A stretch of 64,000 nt of DNA, from positions 1,346,936 through 1,410,935 of the forward strand of contig BFEA01000174.1 in NCBI GenBank assembly GCA_003427395.1, given 5' to 3'. Positions 52,711 to 64,000 of the stretch are shown piece after piece. Numbering within the stretch: the first letter of the stretch is position 1; each line of letters begins with the position of its first letter. A program made the translations under genes and the position numbers. The notes beneath the pieces are model-generated. The model had not been told where the DNA came from. It did not search any database and saw only the letters and a list, made by a program, of their open reading frames with translations. This stretch comes from Chara braunii (taxonomy: Eukaryota; Streptophyta; Charophyceae; Charales; Characeae).

Positions 52711-53989
52711 CAAAAACCTGGAAAAGGAATAAAGAGAAGAGAATTAGGACCGCGAGAGAAAGAAACTTAAGAACCATCGCGTAGTTCATCCATGGCTTTC
52801 AGATGGAAGGCCACAACGATGAATGAGTTATATCTCATCTACGTAAGATCCAAACGGTGCGCTTATTTCCATGAGAGAAAATGCAAGCACTGAGAGTAGG
52901 GGAAATATGAGTTTCCTTAAGACGACTTGGGACACAGGCATGAGACTCCTTGAGTGAAAGGAGAGAGTGACAAACGGTTTAGGGTAGGGTTGTGAGAGTA
53001 AAACTAGGGATTAGACCTGGGATGTTGATCCCAGAGCTCACTACCCATGTCTAAGGGCTTGACCCTTAGATATTGATATGTGGGAAATCGAGTGGGGGTG
53101 TTGAATCTTTGTTGACATGTGTGTGTGCAGGTCCATGTTTATCTACTTCATTTTAAGGAAGAGATTCTACAGAATGGACCCCAACTTCTGTAATCTTTCG
53201 ATAACAGGTCGGTTGTTACCGATTCAACTTTTCCCCTTTGACTTAATACCCGCGTCTAAAGTCAAACCCTGTGGTCAGTAAAACTGTCACCTGTGGTCAT
53301 CGCCTAAATGGTCCTAGTCACTCTCAAGGGTCCTTTGTAGAAATGTGAGGGGGTTGGGCTTACGTCTCAGGAAAGACAAGGCTGTCATACATGGTTTGGG
53401 ACGTGAGGGACAAAGTCAATGGGTGATGGTTGACGCCGTTAGTGCATGGCATGTGAACTTTCTTTGTATTATTATGTGCAGGTCTGTTTTGTGCGTGATT
53501 TTGGATTGAACTGGACCTGATCTGTTGAAGAGCTTCGGACACACAACACTCGTGAAAGTGGAAAGGGTTCTCGTCGGTAATAACCCAATCCTCATTATTG
53601 TCTTGCATAACTTCTACATTATCTGATATTCAGTTAAGTCGTGACTCCATTTGGTAGAAAGAAGGCTTGATTGATAATAGTCAAGAGAATAATACATTAC
53701 GCAGTAGCAAAAATAGACAGCCTTTTAAAAAGTTCAACCTGAATATCTAACGGGCCAGTTCTAGGAGTTTTACCACGCGTACCTCATTCTCTGTTACAAC
53801 GATCGAGAAAACGCCATAGGCCGACCTGAGGGTGGTGACAACCCCTCGGGTAGAGGTAAGTTGTACCTCGCGGCTCTCCGACCTGTCGTGGGGTGTCGTG
53901 AGAGGTATAGCCGGCGCGCATGGTCGGAGTGGTGACTTGTTGTTATCTCAAAAATAAATTATGCGTGACACGACCGTGAGGTTCAGCGT

Positions 53990-55047
53990 TGTCGGAGCTG
54001 ATACCCTTACAAGGGTATCCGCTCATGATTTTGTAGTCGACACAACGTCGGCACCAACAGACAGGCTGAAGACGGCTAAAAACAGGAAATGAGGCAAATC
54101 CCTCTAATGTCATGGTCAAGGAAGTCTAGCAAGCACAAACGCCGAAACACGGCATGCACGCACTAGAGTCAGTGGTTAAAAACGTTTTCGAATGCTCACC
54201 TGCCTGGTCGTGACGAACGCAGAAACGGTAAGGATTAGTGGAATAAAAATTTGAAAGACCGCGCACGCCACTTTGACCCGCGCAAAGACTGGAAAAGGGT
54301 TGGTAAATTTAAACCGCAGACCACAGAGGCCGGAAGGTTAGTCTAACAAAAGGAAGTTGCGCGGGTGTGACAACAGCACACCGAGTTAGTAGGTTCTGGC
54401 TAAAGCAATACGTCAGTTATGAGCATGCCTTATGGCCGAAGCAGCCAAAAGGGATCGCGTTGTCCGCCATACTAGGCAGTGACGGCCAATACCATCCTAA
54501 ATTGACCTTTGAAATCAGGTCGTGGGCCTGTTACGCCAGCAGAGCCAGCCTATACTCGAGTTATAGCAGGGCCGCTCTTGTTTTAATTGAACTAGGAGCT
54601 AGCCCAGTAGGTATAAGTGCATATTGATATAGTAAAGGTTCAAGGATTGAGTCCATTTTGCCCTTGGGCTAACTCCTTTTACTAAGGAGTCGGCGCAAGC
54701 CCAACAACTATTTCGCCCAGTTGTAAGATAGGCAGGACTCGAACCTGCGACTACTAGATTATGAGATGAACGGTTAGTTAGAATATGCGCTCCTCCCGGT
54801 ATCAGAGGCCCGACAGTTGGCCTTACAGGGCGCAGTGATAGTAGTTTGGTTAGATTTTCTTTATTCCTTTTTTTTTTATTTTTTTTTTCTTCTTCTTCTT
54901 TTGGGTCGGACGGTTAGTTAGAATATGGGCTCCTCCCGGTATCAGAGGCCCGACAGTTGGCCTTACAGGGCGCAGTGATAGTAGTTTGGTTAGATTTTCT
55001 TTNTTCCTTTTTTTTTTTTTTTTTTTTTCTTCTTCTTCTTTTGGGTC
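53990..55047. repeat. Repeat X', with a 138-bp tandem duplication at its end
   Basis: Starts TGTCGGAGCTGATACCC directly after the Y' tail. The plus-strand tRNA-like segment has A box TAGCCCAGTAGG (54600-54611) and B box GGATTGAGTCC (54644-54654). Its flanks AGGAGCTAGCCC and GGGCTAACTCCT pair at 11 of 12 positions, followed by a perfect hairpin ACTCCTTttactAAGGAGT. A minus-strand tRNA-like 3' half lies at 54728-54770. The last 138 bp ('cggttagttagaatatg' to the T-rich end) occur twice (about 54769-54907 and 54908-55047). Confidence 0.8.
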
Positions 55048-55079
55048 GGTCGATATTCGTAACAAAATTTTGTACTTAT

Positions 55080-55343
55080 ATTCCCCGAGTAATGAGAGAT
55101 GTTTAGTGTTTGTTAAAGAAAAAGAAGAAAACGCTTAGCGAGACCTAGGGGGAGGCGTTCCCAACCAACCGAGGATACAGACGGGCGATGAATGATTGAT
55201 TGAAACATGGAGTTCCCCGAGTTATGAGAGATGTTCAGTGTTTGTTAAAGAAAATGAAGAAAACGCTTAGCGAGACCTAGGGGGAGGCGTTCCCAACCAA
55301 CCGAGGATACAGACGGGCGATGAATGATTGATTGAAACATGGA
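55080..55343. repeat. 132-bp tandem duplication
   Basis: Two almost identical units ('ccccgagt-atgagagatgtt' to 'attgattgaaacatgga'), about 55082-55211 and 55214-55343. No gene seen. Confidence 0.9.
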
Positions 55344-55475
55344 GAAATACACACTAGCATAATTGTCAGGAATAAGAAGGACAGGGTGACGCATTCGGCC
55401 CCTTAAAACGGGTAGGTTCATCTATCCCGTGTGTATACGGAAAGTGTGTCAGTACAAGGAAATACATGTCAAAAC

Positions 55476-55523
<48 letters not shown>

Positions 55524-57640
55524 TCCTAAAACTTTGATAATACCAGGTGAATGAATCTGCCCTGGCTAAAGAGGCAGATTCTTCGAGTTGAGAGGCAAAG
55601 AACGAGCACGGACGAGGTATGCGGGTATTCACGAGAGTTGAGCCAGAAAAGCACCGCAAAACACAGCGGAAACAGGCAAAAGCAAAAGCGCAGTCATAAG
55701 CGCAGGAAGCAAGCGCAAGCGAGCCAGCAAGCAAGCACAACCGTAAGTGCAGAGGACGAGAGACAACGGACCTGCGTGGGGGTATGCGTGTCATAGCTAG
55801 CAAGCGTGAAACCGGCTAAGCAAGGCGCGAGCGTGCGAGGTGCACCTGCGCGAAAGCAGTGATTAGGAGCAAAGGCTAGGAAGACGAGTACAAATGTAAA
55901 AGAGAGAGAGAGGGGAGGGGAGAGAGGTAAGAAGGAGAAGAGGAACAAGGAGAGGAAGAAGGAGACGAAGAAGAAGAAGAGGGAGGAGAGAGAAAGAGCG
56001 AAAGAATAGTACTCTCCTCACCTTGTAACCATCGGTGGTATCCTAAGGGCGACAGTAATCCGCCCAGTTTGGTCGAAAGGTGTGCTTGTGCTTGCCGAAT
56101 CCCCCCACGTGCCGTGCCCCGAGATATCAGGCATCATCACGGAGAAGGGAACATCTAGCTGGCGACGGCAACTACCGAGGCGACAATAACTACGACGTGA
56201 GAGAGGAGAAACAGGTAAGTTACTTTCATCGGAAGGATGAACAAAGTTGAATGAGTCTGACCCAAAAACATGGAAATATACGTTGCCGCTTACCCCGCCC
56301 GTTGAAGCACCTTCGTTCCCGATCCATTGCAGGATCGCCATTCGCAGATGTGTAAGTGTAGGTGGGCGCATGCATACTGACCGTACGACTGACGACTTGG
56401 TACAGTCCATCGGTAGGATGAGCAAGATCAAATGAGCCTTCCACTACCTTACGCAGGATTCACCGTTCTGAGCGCCTTCGACCCGATCACCTTGTGTGTG
56501 TGCATATGTGCTTGAACATTGTGTGGTGTGTCCGTAAGAGGGAGAGAAAGGGGCTCATGGATTGCTGTTGCAGCGAATGGCCTAATTCCCTGAAAACTAT
56601 GGGCCCTTACCTTGTCTATACCCAACCGGAAATACGGCTTGCATACGCTCATTATTATTATTATTATCATTATCGATTATTTTAGTATTACTACTGGCAA
56701 TGAGTATTTATTTTTTATTATTATTATTACTATAACTGATATTATTATTTTCATTGTCATTATTATCGAATTCATCTTTTAATTAAGGATTCGACTATGT
56801 GTTAATCACGGAAAAAGGAAGGGATACGAACGGGGCAGGAACTCGCCCCGATCCAGCGGATGTCGAAGCCGTCAAACGCGGTGGTGCTGGCTCATGGATC
56901 GTTGTGTTCACCTTCGCTCACCCCTCGGGTATCGGAAGGGATGGTTGCAGATTTGTTGTGGTGTGGTCTTCATTTCCGCACTCACGAACATGCATTCCAT
57001 TGGAAAAGTATCGTGACGTAGTAAGAAGAACACTCGTCGAGGGAGGGGGCGCTCAAGGAGGAGAAAAGAGAGGGGAAGAAGAGAAAGAAGAAGAAGAGGA
57101 AAAGGTGGAAGATAGAGAGGGGGAATATCGCGAGAGCTAGGCGCAGGGGAAAGAGAAGAAGGAAGAAGAGAAGAACGAGAAGGGGAGGAAGAAGAAAGGA
57201 GAAGGGGAAGAAGGAGAAGAAGAAGGGGAAGAAGATGAAGAAAGAGGAAAAAGCAACGGGAGGCCTCGACTGTCACGACATTCCTATGCCATAGTGAGGG
57301 GTTGTGGATTGTCGCGTTCACCCTCGCTCATCGTCTGGCGAATGATTGGCTCCTGAACACCATTGGCAAATCCGGTTGCCGTCGCTTACGGATGGTGGAG
57401 TCGACAGTATAGCTCACCGCCCTCACTTTGGATACGTCGGACCGATAAGATATCACCTATGATTGTTGATTTGTTGTTGTTTATGCATGATTCTTGTTTT
57501 CATTATAATATTATTATCATTGCTACTATTAAGAACTTGCTCGTTCTTACCTTCATCCGATACTTACCGTGTGTAAAGGTGAAAGCTCGTGAAGGGGGGG
57601 GGGGATGGATCAGCCGGCGTCGTGAGGATGACACTTTAAC
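55344..57640. repeat. Purine-rich and microsatellite segment between X' and Z'
   Basis: (ATT)n at 55478-55522, AG-rich runs at 55885-56000 and 57035-57260, (ATT)n-like at 56650-56765. G-run 57593-57604 and C-run 57641-57651 form an inverted pair. The remaining sequence holds only short open frames with no motif I recognise. Confidence 0.6.
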
Positions 57641-57649
57641 CCCCCCCCC

Positions 57650-58055
57650 CGAATGACGGTTCCTCGGGTGCTTGTGGCATCTGTGTGTCGTGGAACGAGG
57701 TTGTGAGTATAGCGAGAGACATACCGGAAGCTGGAAACGTGCGGCATTGGCCGCTGTATGCTCGTACGTCGGAAAGCTGTTGTCATCAACTTCTGCATTG
57801 TAGTGTAGGCCAGTTAGGATCTGCCACATGTAGTCTGGGCGCCGAGCGCCAGATAGGATATCAACTCTGGCTCTTCATTGAGGATGATGATGGGGCTATT
57901 ACGGCATGGTTAATTTTGAACTCCTGGGGTGTTCTTGCTTGGTGATTCTAGTGGTACAATGATGCTGTTGGTTCGAGGTCGGGACTATCTGGGTTCATAT
58001 GTACGATGTTGTTTGATTGCTGAAGGTCGCTACTGCTCGTCTTCCTGGCATTGCG

Positions 58056-58065
<10 letters not shown>
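57650..58065. repeat. Repeat Z', second copy
   Basis: Diverged copy of 46790-47210, followed by a long (ATT)n tract (58057-58240). Confidence 0.85.
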
Positions 58066-58086
<21 letters not shown>

Positions 58087-58096
58087 TATATTATTA

Positions 58097-58132
<36 letters not shown>

Positions 58133-58134
58133 TA

Positions 58135-58178
<44 letters not shown>

Positions 58179-58188
58179 TATATTATTA

Positions 58189-58238
<50 letters not shown>

Positions 58239-58240
58239 TA

Positions 58241-58383
58241 CGGTCATTCCTTTTCTATTATCCTTTCTGAAGGTGCGTCTGCCCCTCTGTATCTCGATTA
58301 GGGGCAGGCCGACTATGAATAACGATGTCGTACTCAGCAGTTGGGAGAAAGGTAGAAGAAGGAGAAGAGGAAGGTGGAAGAGA

Positions 58384-58414
<31 letters not shown>

Positions 58415-59154
58415 AAGAAGAGGAAAAGAGAGGAAAGAGAAGGAGGGAGAAGATACAGGAACTGACAAATACAGACAAGCGAAAACAGACAAACAGACAG
58501 TCAGAGGTAAACAAACAAACGGACGCAGAAAAACAAAGAGTTAAGTTCTTCTTCTTCCTCTTCTGAGTCCACCATCTCTTCCTCACCCGCTCGCTAACTC
58601 ACTTCTCAGTATCTGCAGACTACGGGAGAGAGAGAGAGAGAAATTGGGGGCGTTGGGACTTAACTACAGTTGGATCCGGACTTGACATTGGGGTTCAGAC
58701 AATTGATGAAGGACTATTTGGGAACTGTATCGAAGACTTGTTGTTGACTACGTTCGCCTCCTCTTCGTCCAACCCCCCTTCTCTTCGTCAGTGTATGATT
58801 GAGGACTGGCGCATTTCTCCCTGTGTGAGCGCCAGGCCTCCTTCACACCACAGAATGATGATGAGTTGTGTTTTGTCTGCATTGCAACATTGATTGTTTG
58901 GATCATTGGTACTTTAGCCTTCCGCTATGCTATCCTGTGTTATGTGAGAGAGGTCAGGTTCTTGTTCTGGTCTGTACCATTACGGTATAAAAGGGAGAGA
59001 GGAGGGATCGCGTGATAAATAGGGGGATAAGAGTTGAAGAGCAGAAACTTACCAACTTGGTTGACCACGGTGGTCACTGTTGCCGTGCGTTTCTTTTTAA
59101 AGGAACGCACATTCCTTCTGCGTGTATTAGACCAGGAGAAATAGACTGTATACC

Positions 59155-59199
<45 letters not shown>

Positions 59200-59309
59200 T
59201 ATTATTATTTTATTATTATTATTATTATTATTATTAATATTTTACGGAGTCAGATGTCATGATTAATTGATTATTGATCCTATTATTGACATTACTAATG
59301 ATTTATTCC

Positions 59310-59343
<34 letters not shown>

Positions 59344-60448
59344 GTCAATGCAATTCTTCACCTCAGCGGTAGCAGATGCAGATCCCAGAGCTTGATCCAT
59401 GAGACCTTAGCACACCCGTTTACAATTACAAGTCGAGCGCTGTGTATTTGAACCATGATCTGTGTTTTGGTAGTTGCCTGTTGCCTGTCGTAGGTCTGTG
59501 TAACTGTAGGGGTTCAATCTGTAAGTCCTTTGATTCGAGGTCATAGTTGTGTGATAGGCAGTAGTTGTAGCAATTCTGAGGAAACCAGGGTCGTGGCTGC
59601 TACAGTCCCAAAATGCCAAGTCCACAGACTTCCTCGAGATCCGGAAGTGGGCTGTCGAGTTTTTCTCAAGTTATTCACAGCAGGCCGGAGGCCAGTGGGT
59701 AAGTAGTGAGTCAGACTTCGTTCTGTCAGCGGTGCCCAGTCCCAGTTATATTTTACCCAGTCAACAAAGTATCAAGTGAGACTGTGTCCATCCTAGATCC
59801 TAGTCTGGGTATGTATGTGTAAGAAAAGAAGGAGAGAGAGAGAAAGAAGAAGGAAGTAAGCGTAGACAGGTGCAGGCAAACAAACAGGTTCGACACAGAC
59901 AAGCAAACAACATAAACAGACAAGCAAGCAGACACACAGACACATTGATTGGCTCCAGCTCGATCCCAACATCGCTATGAAGGGCCCTGAGCAGTTCCCA
60001 GACATGTTTCGTCCGCCAGCCACGGCAATTGTAGAAAGACAATGGTTGGGGTATCTGTAAGGAGGTGGTGTGCTGGTAGAAGGTTAGATAAGGGCTGAAG
60101 TTGCTTTTTTTCCTTTTCTTTTGACAGTTTTGATATTTTGCTCAGGTCAACACTCAGGCTCACAGGGGAGGGAAGAATCAGTGGGTAACAGCTAGCATCT
60201 GGCGCCTGTTTTCGGGTGAAGAGATCCTCTCCCCCTCTGTCTAATCTCCTGCTCAGTTAATCCCCTGGATGCCAGGGTAATCAATGCTGGCAGGAACTCT
60301 CCACAGACNTTTCTTGGTATGAATTCATTCATTGTGTATATGGGACGCTGGACCCGTTTTCCAGCAGGTGATGCTCCCCACCAATAGATGGAGCCCCCCC
60401 AGGTGCTAGTGGTGTCTGCTCCTACCAGCACCACTAACAATGATAGNG

Positions 60449-60480
<32 letters not shown>

Positions 60481-61075
60481 ATTACAACTTTGGTTTCCTG
60501 CTGATTGCCCCAATGCCCCCGATATTATGGAAGCAATGCCGCAAAAAAGAAGATTGTTTGCCATGTTGGATCATAAAAACTGAAAAGGGGAAACACACGT
60601 AACATATTTGAAAACATATGACAGCTCTCGAAACATTCCACCGTTTCAAAAGTGTCGTGGCAAGGCCCTAACCTTGCACACTCTGAAACCCAAACGAAAC
60701 TCAAATGATGACAGCCGTGCCACTTTGTCTTTTCATGCCTATTTCACATTCAAACGAAAATGGTGACCCCTGAGCAGTTTCCCCATATTTAGGGCATACT
60801 CACCCTAGGCCAGATCAAGTCCTTGTAAAAGGAGTCGTCCATCTTGCCAGATCAATGGCCAGATCAAGTCCTAGTAAAAGGAGTCATCGATCTTGCCAGA
60901 TCAACGGCCAGATCAAGTCCTTGTAAAAGGAGTCGTTGATCTTGCCAGTGATTTCATGATTTTGCGGTTTTCAGGGCCTAGTGTGGTGTGAGACTGTGAT
61001 CATTCCCTTGAAATTTAAAATTGCATTTATTACTAAATTTTACATGCAGATGCCAGCTGTCAAACGAGACAAAAT
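58241..61075. other. Mixed non-coding segment
   Basis: Contains (AAG)n at about 58386-58422, a TATA-like TATAAAAG at 58986-58993, (ATT)n at 59155-59235 and 59310-59343, a poly(A) run at 60449-60477 and a 49-bp unit repeated three times (starts 60808, 60857 and 60906; 'ggccagatcaagtcc'). No credible gene. The GACA-like words at 59870-59945 are short. Confidence 0.6.
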
Positions 61076-61079
61076 CACC

Positions 61080-62100
61080 TATAGTAACAGACAGACGCGT
61101 ATATGAAAGTCGAAGACTTGCATAGACAGTTACATCAACGAGAGACAGACACAGACGAATAGATGGACTGGCATGCAAGACATAGAGAAAGAAAAGACAG
61201 ATACAGACAAGTACAACAGTCGAACATACAAGCAGATGCAGACAAACATGGTCAACCAAGTGGGCTGACAAACGCAGACAAGCAGAATGAACAGACAGGC
61301 ACGAACAGATGGACTGGAGGTGGCAGACAAGCATACAGACAGTGACAGAGAGCAGACAGACAAGAGACAGACAGAACAGATAGCCTGATTTACCGGACAC
61401 GGGCGGCAGAAGATGGACAGATATAAACGACCAGGCAAACTGATTTAGACAGATAGGTACATCCATACAGTCATTCAGAAAGTGACAAACATGGACAAAA
61501 CAGGCAGGCACAGACAGAGAACCAAATAGACATTGACATTCAACCAAACAGACACAGATAATCAGACAACCCGACACAAACTGACAAGTGGGCAGACTAA
61601 CGCAGATGAAAGGGAAAGTCGCTTACCTTTGACGGGGCTAGTCTGGAGTTGTTGTATTTCGCATTGATAAGCGCTTAGTAACTGAACCTCTAAAACTGTT
61701 TAAATCTGGGGTATTGCTGAGTCTTCTAAGCTACACCTATCTGAACTTTGCATCGNTGNTCCCCAGTATGGATTTNGTGTGACGTCTCAATATCTGTGAC
61801 AATGATCTGCATATCNGACGTATNCATGTACTGNGGGTCCGCCGCTGACGTCAACTGGGTGCATCGTCAATTCGTAGCCTAACGATAGCTGCAGGTAGTA
61901 GTCCGGGCGAAAGTAGGGTTTGAATACTTATGTTGGTGGCAGCAAGCGGACGTTTCGCTGATGTGCAAACTCGAATTTTTGGTTCTCCGTGGGTGGAATA
62001 CCAGTGCTTTGCTGCCTTCGAAACTGAGCCCGCCTTCCTTGGTTCTTAGTAAAAGTTTTGCGATATGAAATCTGTCATTCCGTCAGTTGTTCAAATTTTA

Positions 62101-62152
<52 letters not shown>

Positions 62153-63240
62153 TTAAAAGGTCGTCCGCTATTCAAGCTTCAAATCCGATTACAGGATCAA
62201 AGAAGCCTAGACCAAGATTGCCCTGACTCGGAGAAGCCACAGTCGGGCGTCTTAAGGGACACGACCAACAGGCACCCGGTGGGCAGTTACATCCCAAAGC
62301 AAGAGTCACAACCCACGGTCAAATGTCTTGTTTGATAAGTGAAGAGTCGTGATTCCTAGGCACGTGTAGTGTGAGGCTGACGCGATATAAAGTGGTCGCA
62401 AGAGACTAAAAGCGTAGCGTTGACATCACATCCGCGTGCATGCACTAGGTGATGTGAGTCGCAACCGGGTAGAGGGACGCTGACAAGCTATGGTTCGGCA
62501 TGAAGATCAGCGAGCACGCACCCGCGCGATCTTGCAGGCAAGCGTACAGCAAGCGCAGACACGTGTATCTGGGAAACGGACGTATAGAATGGCAAGCGGG
62601 GCGCTATATCTGGGGCTGTATGGCAGAGGACAGAGGATGCATATGGGTTCAAAAAGGGGAAGGATACATGAAGAGGAGGAGGTAAAACGAGTTAAGAGGA
62701 GGAAGGTGAAGAGAGGGAGAAAGAAGGAAAAAAGGGAAGTAAAGGAGAGGAGTGGGAGAAGAAAGTGACAGGATGCTACCTCTTTTATATTTATTTTATT
62801 ATCTATTATCATTCACTATTATTATTATTATTATTATTATTAGATCAATTATTATTATTATTATTATTATTATTATTTTTGTCATTTTTTAAAATTTTGA
62901 TTATTGCTATTAATGAGCGTTATGGGAGAGAGATAAAGGGAATGCGGGGCATTGGAGAGGAGAGAAACACTATCATGGAGCCTACCTCCTCCATCCTCCC
63001 TCGTTCTTATCCTTAAAACACCTGTCTTCTCGACTATAAGTATTTGATGATGTACATCCGCTGAGGATAAATTTGGGTTGTAGTAGCTTTAAAAGGATTC
63101 GTACAATCAAATGCAGGGATAAGACATGGTCGACGACAGGGCGATTGCGGGAGCTCTGCCGGAATTCGGGTGGAACTCTGAAGGCAGGGAACTAGGAGGG
63201 ACGTGTCGCCTAATCCTTTTCCCATATTCGATGCAGGATC
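61080..63240. repeat. Block Y'', a more diverged partial Y copy
   Basis: GACA-type tract (61.08-61.62 kb), a relative of the conserved 300-bp segment (61.75-62.09 kb; ends with 'gaaatctgtcatt'), (ATT)n (62.10-62.15 kb), a segment with an AG-rich run (62.67-62.76 kb), (ATT)n (62.81-62.88 kb) and segment W (62.91-63.24 kb) keep the order of Y'. The 71-bp array and hairpin series are missing. Several ambiguous bases at 61756-61833. Confidence 0.75.
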
Positions 63241-63384
63241 GACGCCGATTACCATACCAGAAACAGCCTGAAGTGAAAAGTAAGAATTTTGGCATGACGC
63301 CATGAACCAATTTTTTTTTTTTTTTCGACCATTGAAAACGAGGTTGCTAGGTGATCATGCGCTGTGATACGCCGTGTACGAAAA

Positions 63385-64000
63385 CAGGTAAGGGTTAGTA
63401 AAAGTTAAAAGTCTTCGGCCGCAAGGGCCGAAGGATTAGAAGAAAACAAGAAAAGGTCGCACGGGATGCAGCGACCACGATATAAAATAGACGAAGGTTC
63501 AGGCGGTAAGACAAATACGATTTAGAACAAATTCAAGGGCATCCGACCGGACAGTATGGAAGAGTCGACAGGTCGCGCCACCATAATGTCGAAAGACGAC
63601 ATGAAAAATTAATATAACCTCGGCCATGCGCCCGGGGCAGCCAAAAGAAACACACTGCCGGCCATAATAGGTAACAACAGTTAGTACATCTGTCCTTACA
63701 TGTATGTTGTGAGCAAGGTTGAGGCCACCGCTCAGTCTTTCGTATGTAGAAAGGAAGTTGCCTCTTGGGCAACGAGTCCCTGACCAAGTGGCCACCGAAA
63801 CAACCGGTGCCTCCGTCCCTTTGCAGAAGGAGGATATTGTTATAGACTCCGATATCATCCGCACAGGGTCTAGACTCAAGCTACTTGTCCTAGTAACCGC
63901 CTCTCTACTGCTACTGGGCCTCTAAAAATGCCCACTTTTGTTGTCTTCTGCTCGGCCACGAGTATCCGGCACATCGACCTCTACATAGTGTGGTGCCGAC
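63385..64000. repeat. Partial third X-like repeat at the window edge
   Basis: 'agggttagtaaa', 'ccgcaagggccgaaggatta', 'aggtcgcacggga-gcagcgacca' and 'ccatgcgcccggggcagcc' correspond in order to words of X and X'. The last bases (gagtatccggcac ... ggtgccgac) echo the start of X (gagtatccgctca ... cgtcggcgcc). Cut by the window end. Confidence 0.6.

Larger units (their letters stand above)
44147..53989 (+). repeat. X-purine-Z-Y block, candidate 3' LTR of about 9.8 kb
   Basis: Starts TGTCGGAGCCGATACCC and ends with the tail shared with the left block. The next TGTCGG begins immediately, at 53990. Its right two thirds (47.28-53.99 kb) are collinear with 640-6582. If X is the 5' end of the LTR, terminal TGTCG here and CGACA at 6613-6617 form the expected inverted ends. 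The final 35 bases seen on the left are missing here. The length includes a 576-base gap and an extra segment of about 0.8 kb (49.5-50.3 kb). Confidence 0.5.
47280..53989. repeat. Block Y', right-hand copy of 640-6582
   Basis: The GACA tract (47.52-48.66 kb), the conserved 300-bp segment (48.66-48.97 kb), (ATT)n (48.99-49.08 kb), 49.08-49.50 kb, extra (ATT)n and segment W (49.5-50.3 kb), the 71-bp array around the gap, the hairpin series (51.28-52.7 kb) and the tail follow the same order as on the left. Most sequence aligns by eye without large indels except W. Confidence 0.9.

Noticed and set aside
58050-58380. Frames of poly-Ile, poly-Leu and poly-Tyr
   Set aside because: Translations of (ATT)n.
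60449-60477. Poly(A) run as the end of a processed gene or LINE
   Set aside because: No upstream ORF, no target duplication and no recognisable 3' domain. Left as a plain A-tract.

Overview
The window is eukaryotic, repeat-dense nuclear DNA, not a bacterial or viral genome. It holds long (ATT)n tracts, degenerate GACA-type tracts, purine-rich tracts, assembly gaps (18954-19004 and 50490-51065) and only retroelement coding sequence, mostly broken. Primer-binding sites match plant-type initiator Met and Asp tRNAs, and TTTAGGG motifs occur in element leaders. The gag-pol of the older element resembles what I remember of Ty3/gypsy polyproteins annotated in the charophyte alga Chara braunii. That assignment rests on memory, not on a search. 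I see no convincing host gene.

Layout. (1) 1-640: AT-rich sequence of unknown origin with an imperfect internal duplication. (2) 640-6617: a composite repeat (block Y) that ends in CGACA two bases before an Asp-type primer-binding site (6620-6637). I read it as the 3' part of a giant 5' LTR. (3) 6620-16077 and 39150-44146: the internal region of an old Ty3/gypsy element. Gene order is a basic/proline-rich leader ORF, two diverged copies of an unknown ORF, gag (Gly/Gln/Tyr-rich domain plus CCHC knuckle), protease, RT, RNase H, integrase, then a second Gag-like ORF (coiled coil plus CCHC knuckle) downstream of integrase. (4) 16078-39149: a 23-kb interruption inside integrase, between the zinc domain and the catalytic core. 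It consists of scrambled rRNA-like and tRNA-like debris (16078-18229) and a tandem LTR-body-LTR-body-LTR array of two copies (E1, E2) of a chromodomain-bearing Ty3/gypsy element (18230-39149). (5) 44147-53989: a block X-purine tract-Z-Y that starts TGTCGG and ends with the same tail as the left block. It is the candidate 3' LTR, about 9.8 kb long. (6) 53990-64000: a second, more diverged X-purine-Z-Y-X series.

E1 and E2 are decayed. They share a YxDN (not YxDD) reverse-transcriptase motif and carry nonsense codons and frameshifts. E1 holds a 402-bp hAT-like MITE with an 8-bp target duplication, for which E2 supplies the empty site. E2 has part of its integrase inverted between termini of the same MITE family.

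The least explained material is in the Y blocks. A 71-bp tandem array turns into 84-91-bp units by gaining a hairpin and then runs into about 17 short bulged stem-loops. Paired sites in these stems co-vary between the two Y copies. Together with the ORFs that each lie just behind a polypyrimidine-CAG splice acceptor, the duplicated unknown ORF and the second Gag-like ORF, this suggests an undescribed giant-LTR gypsy lineage with unusual RNA structure and possibly spliced expression.
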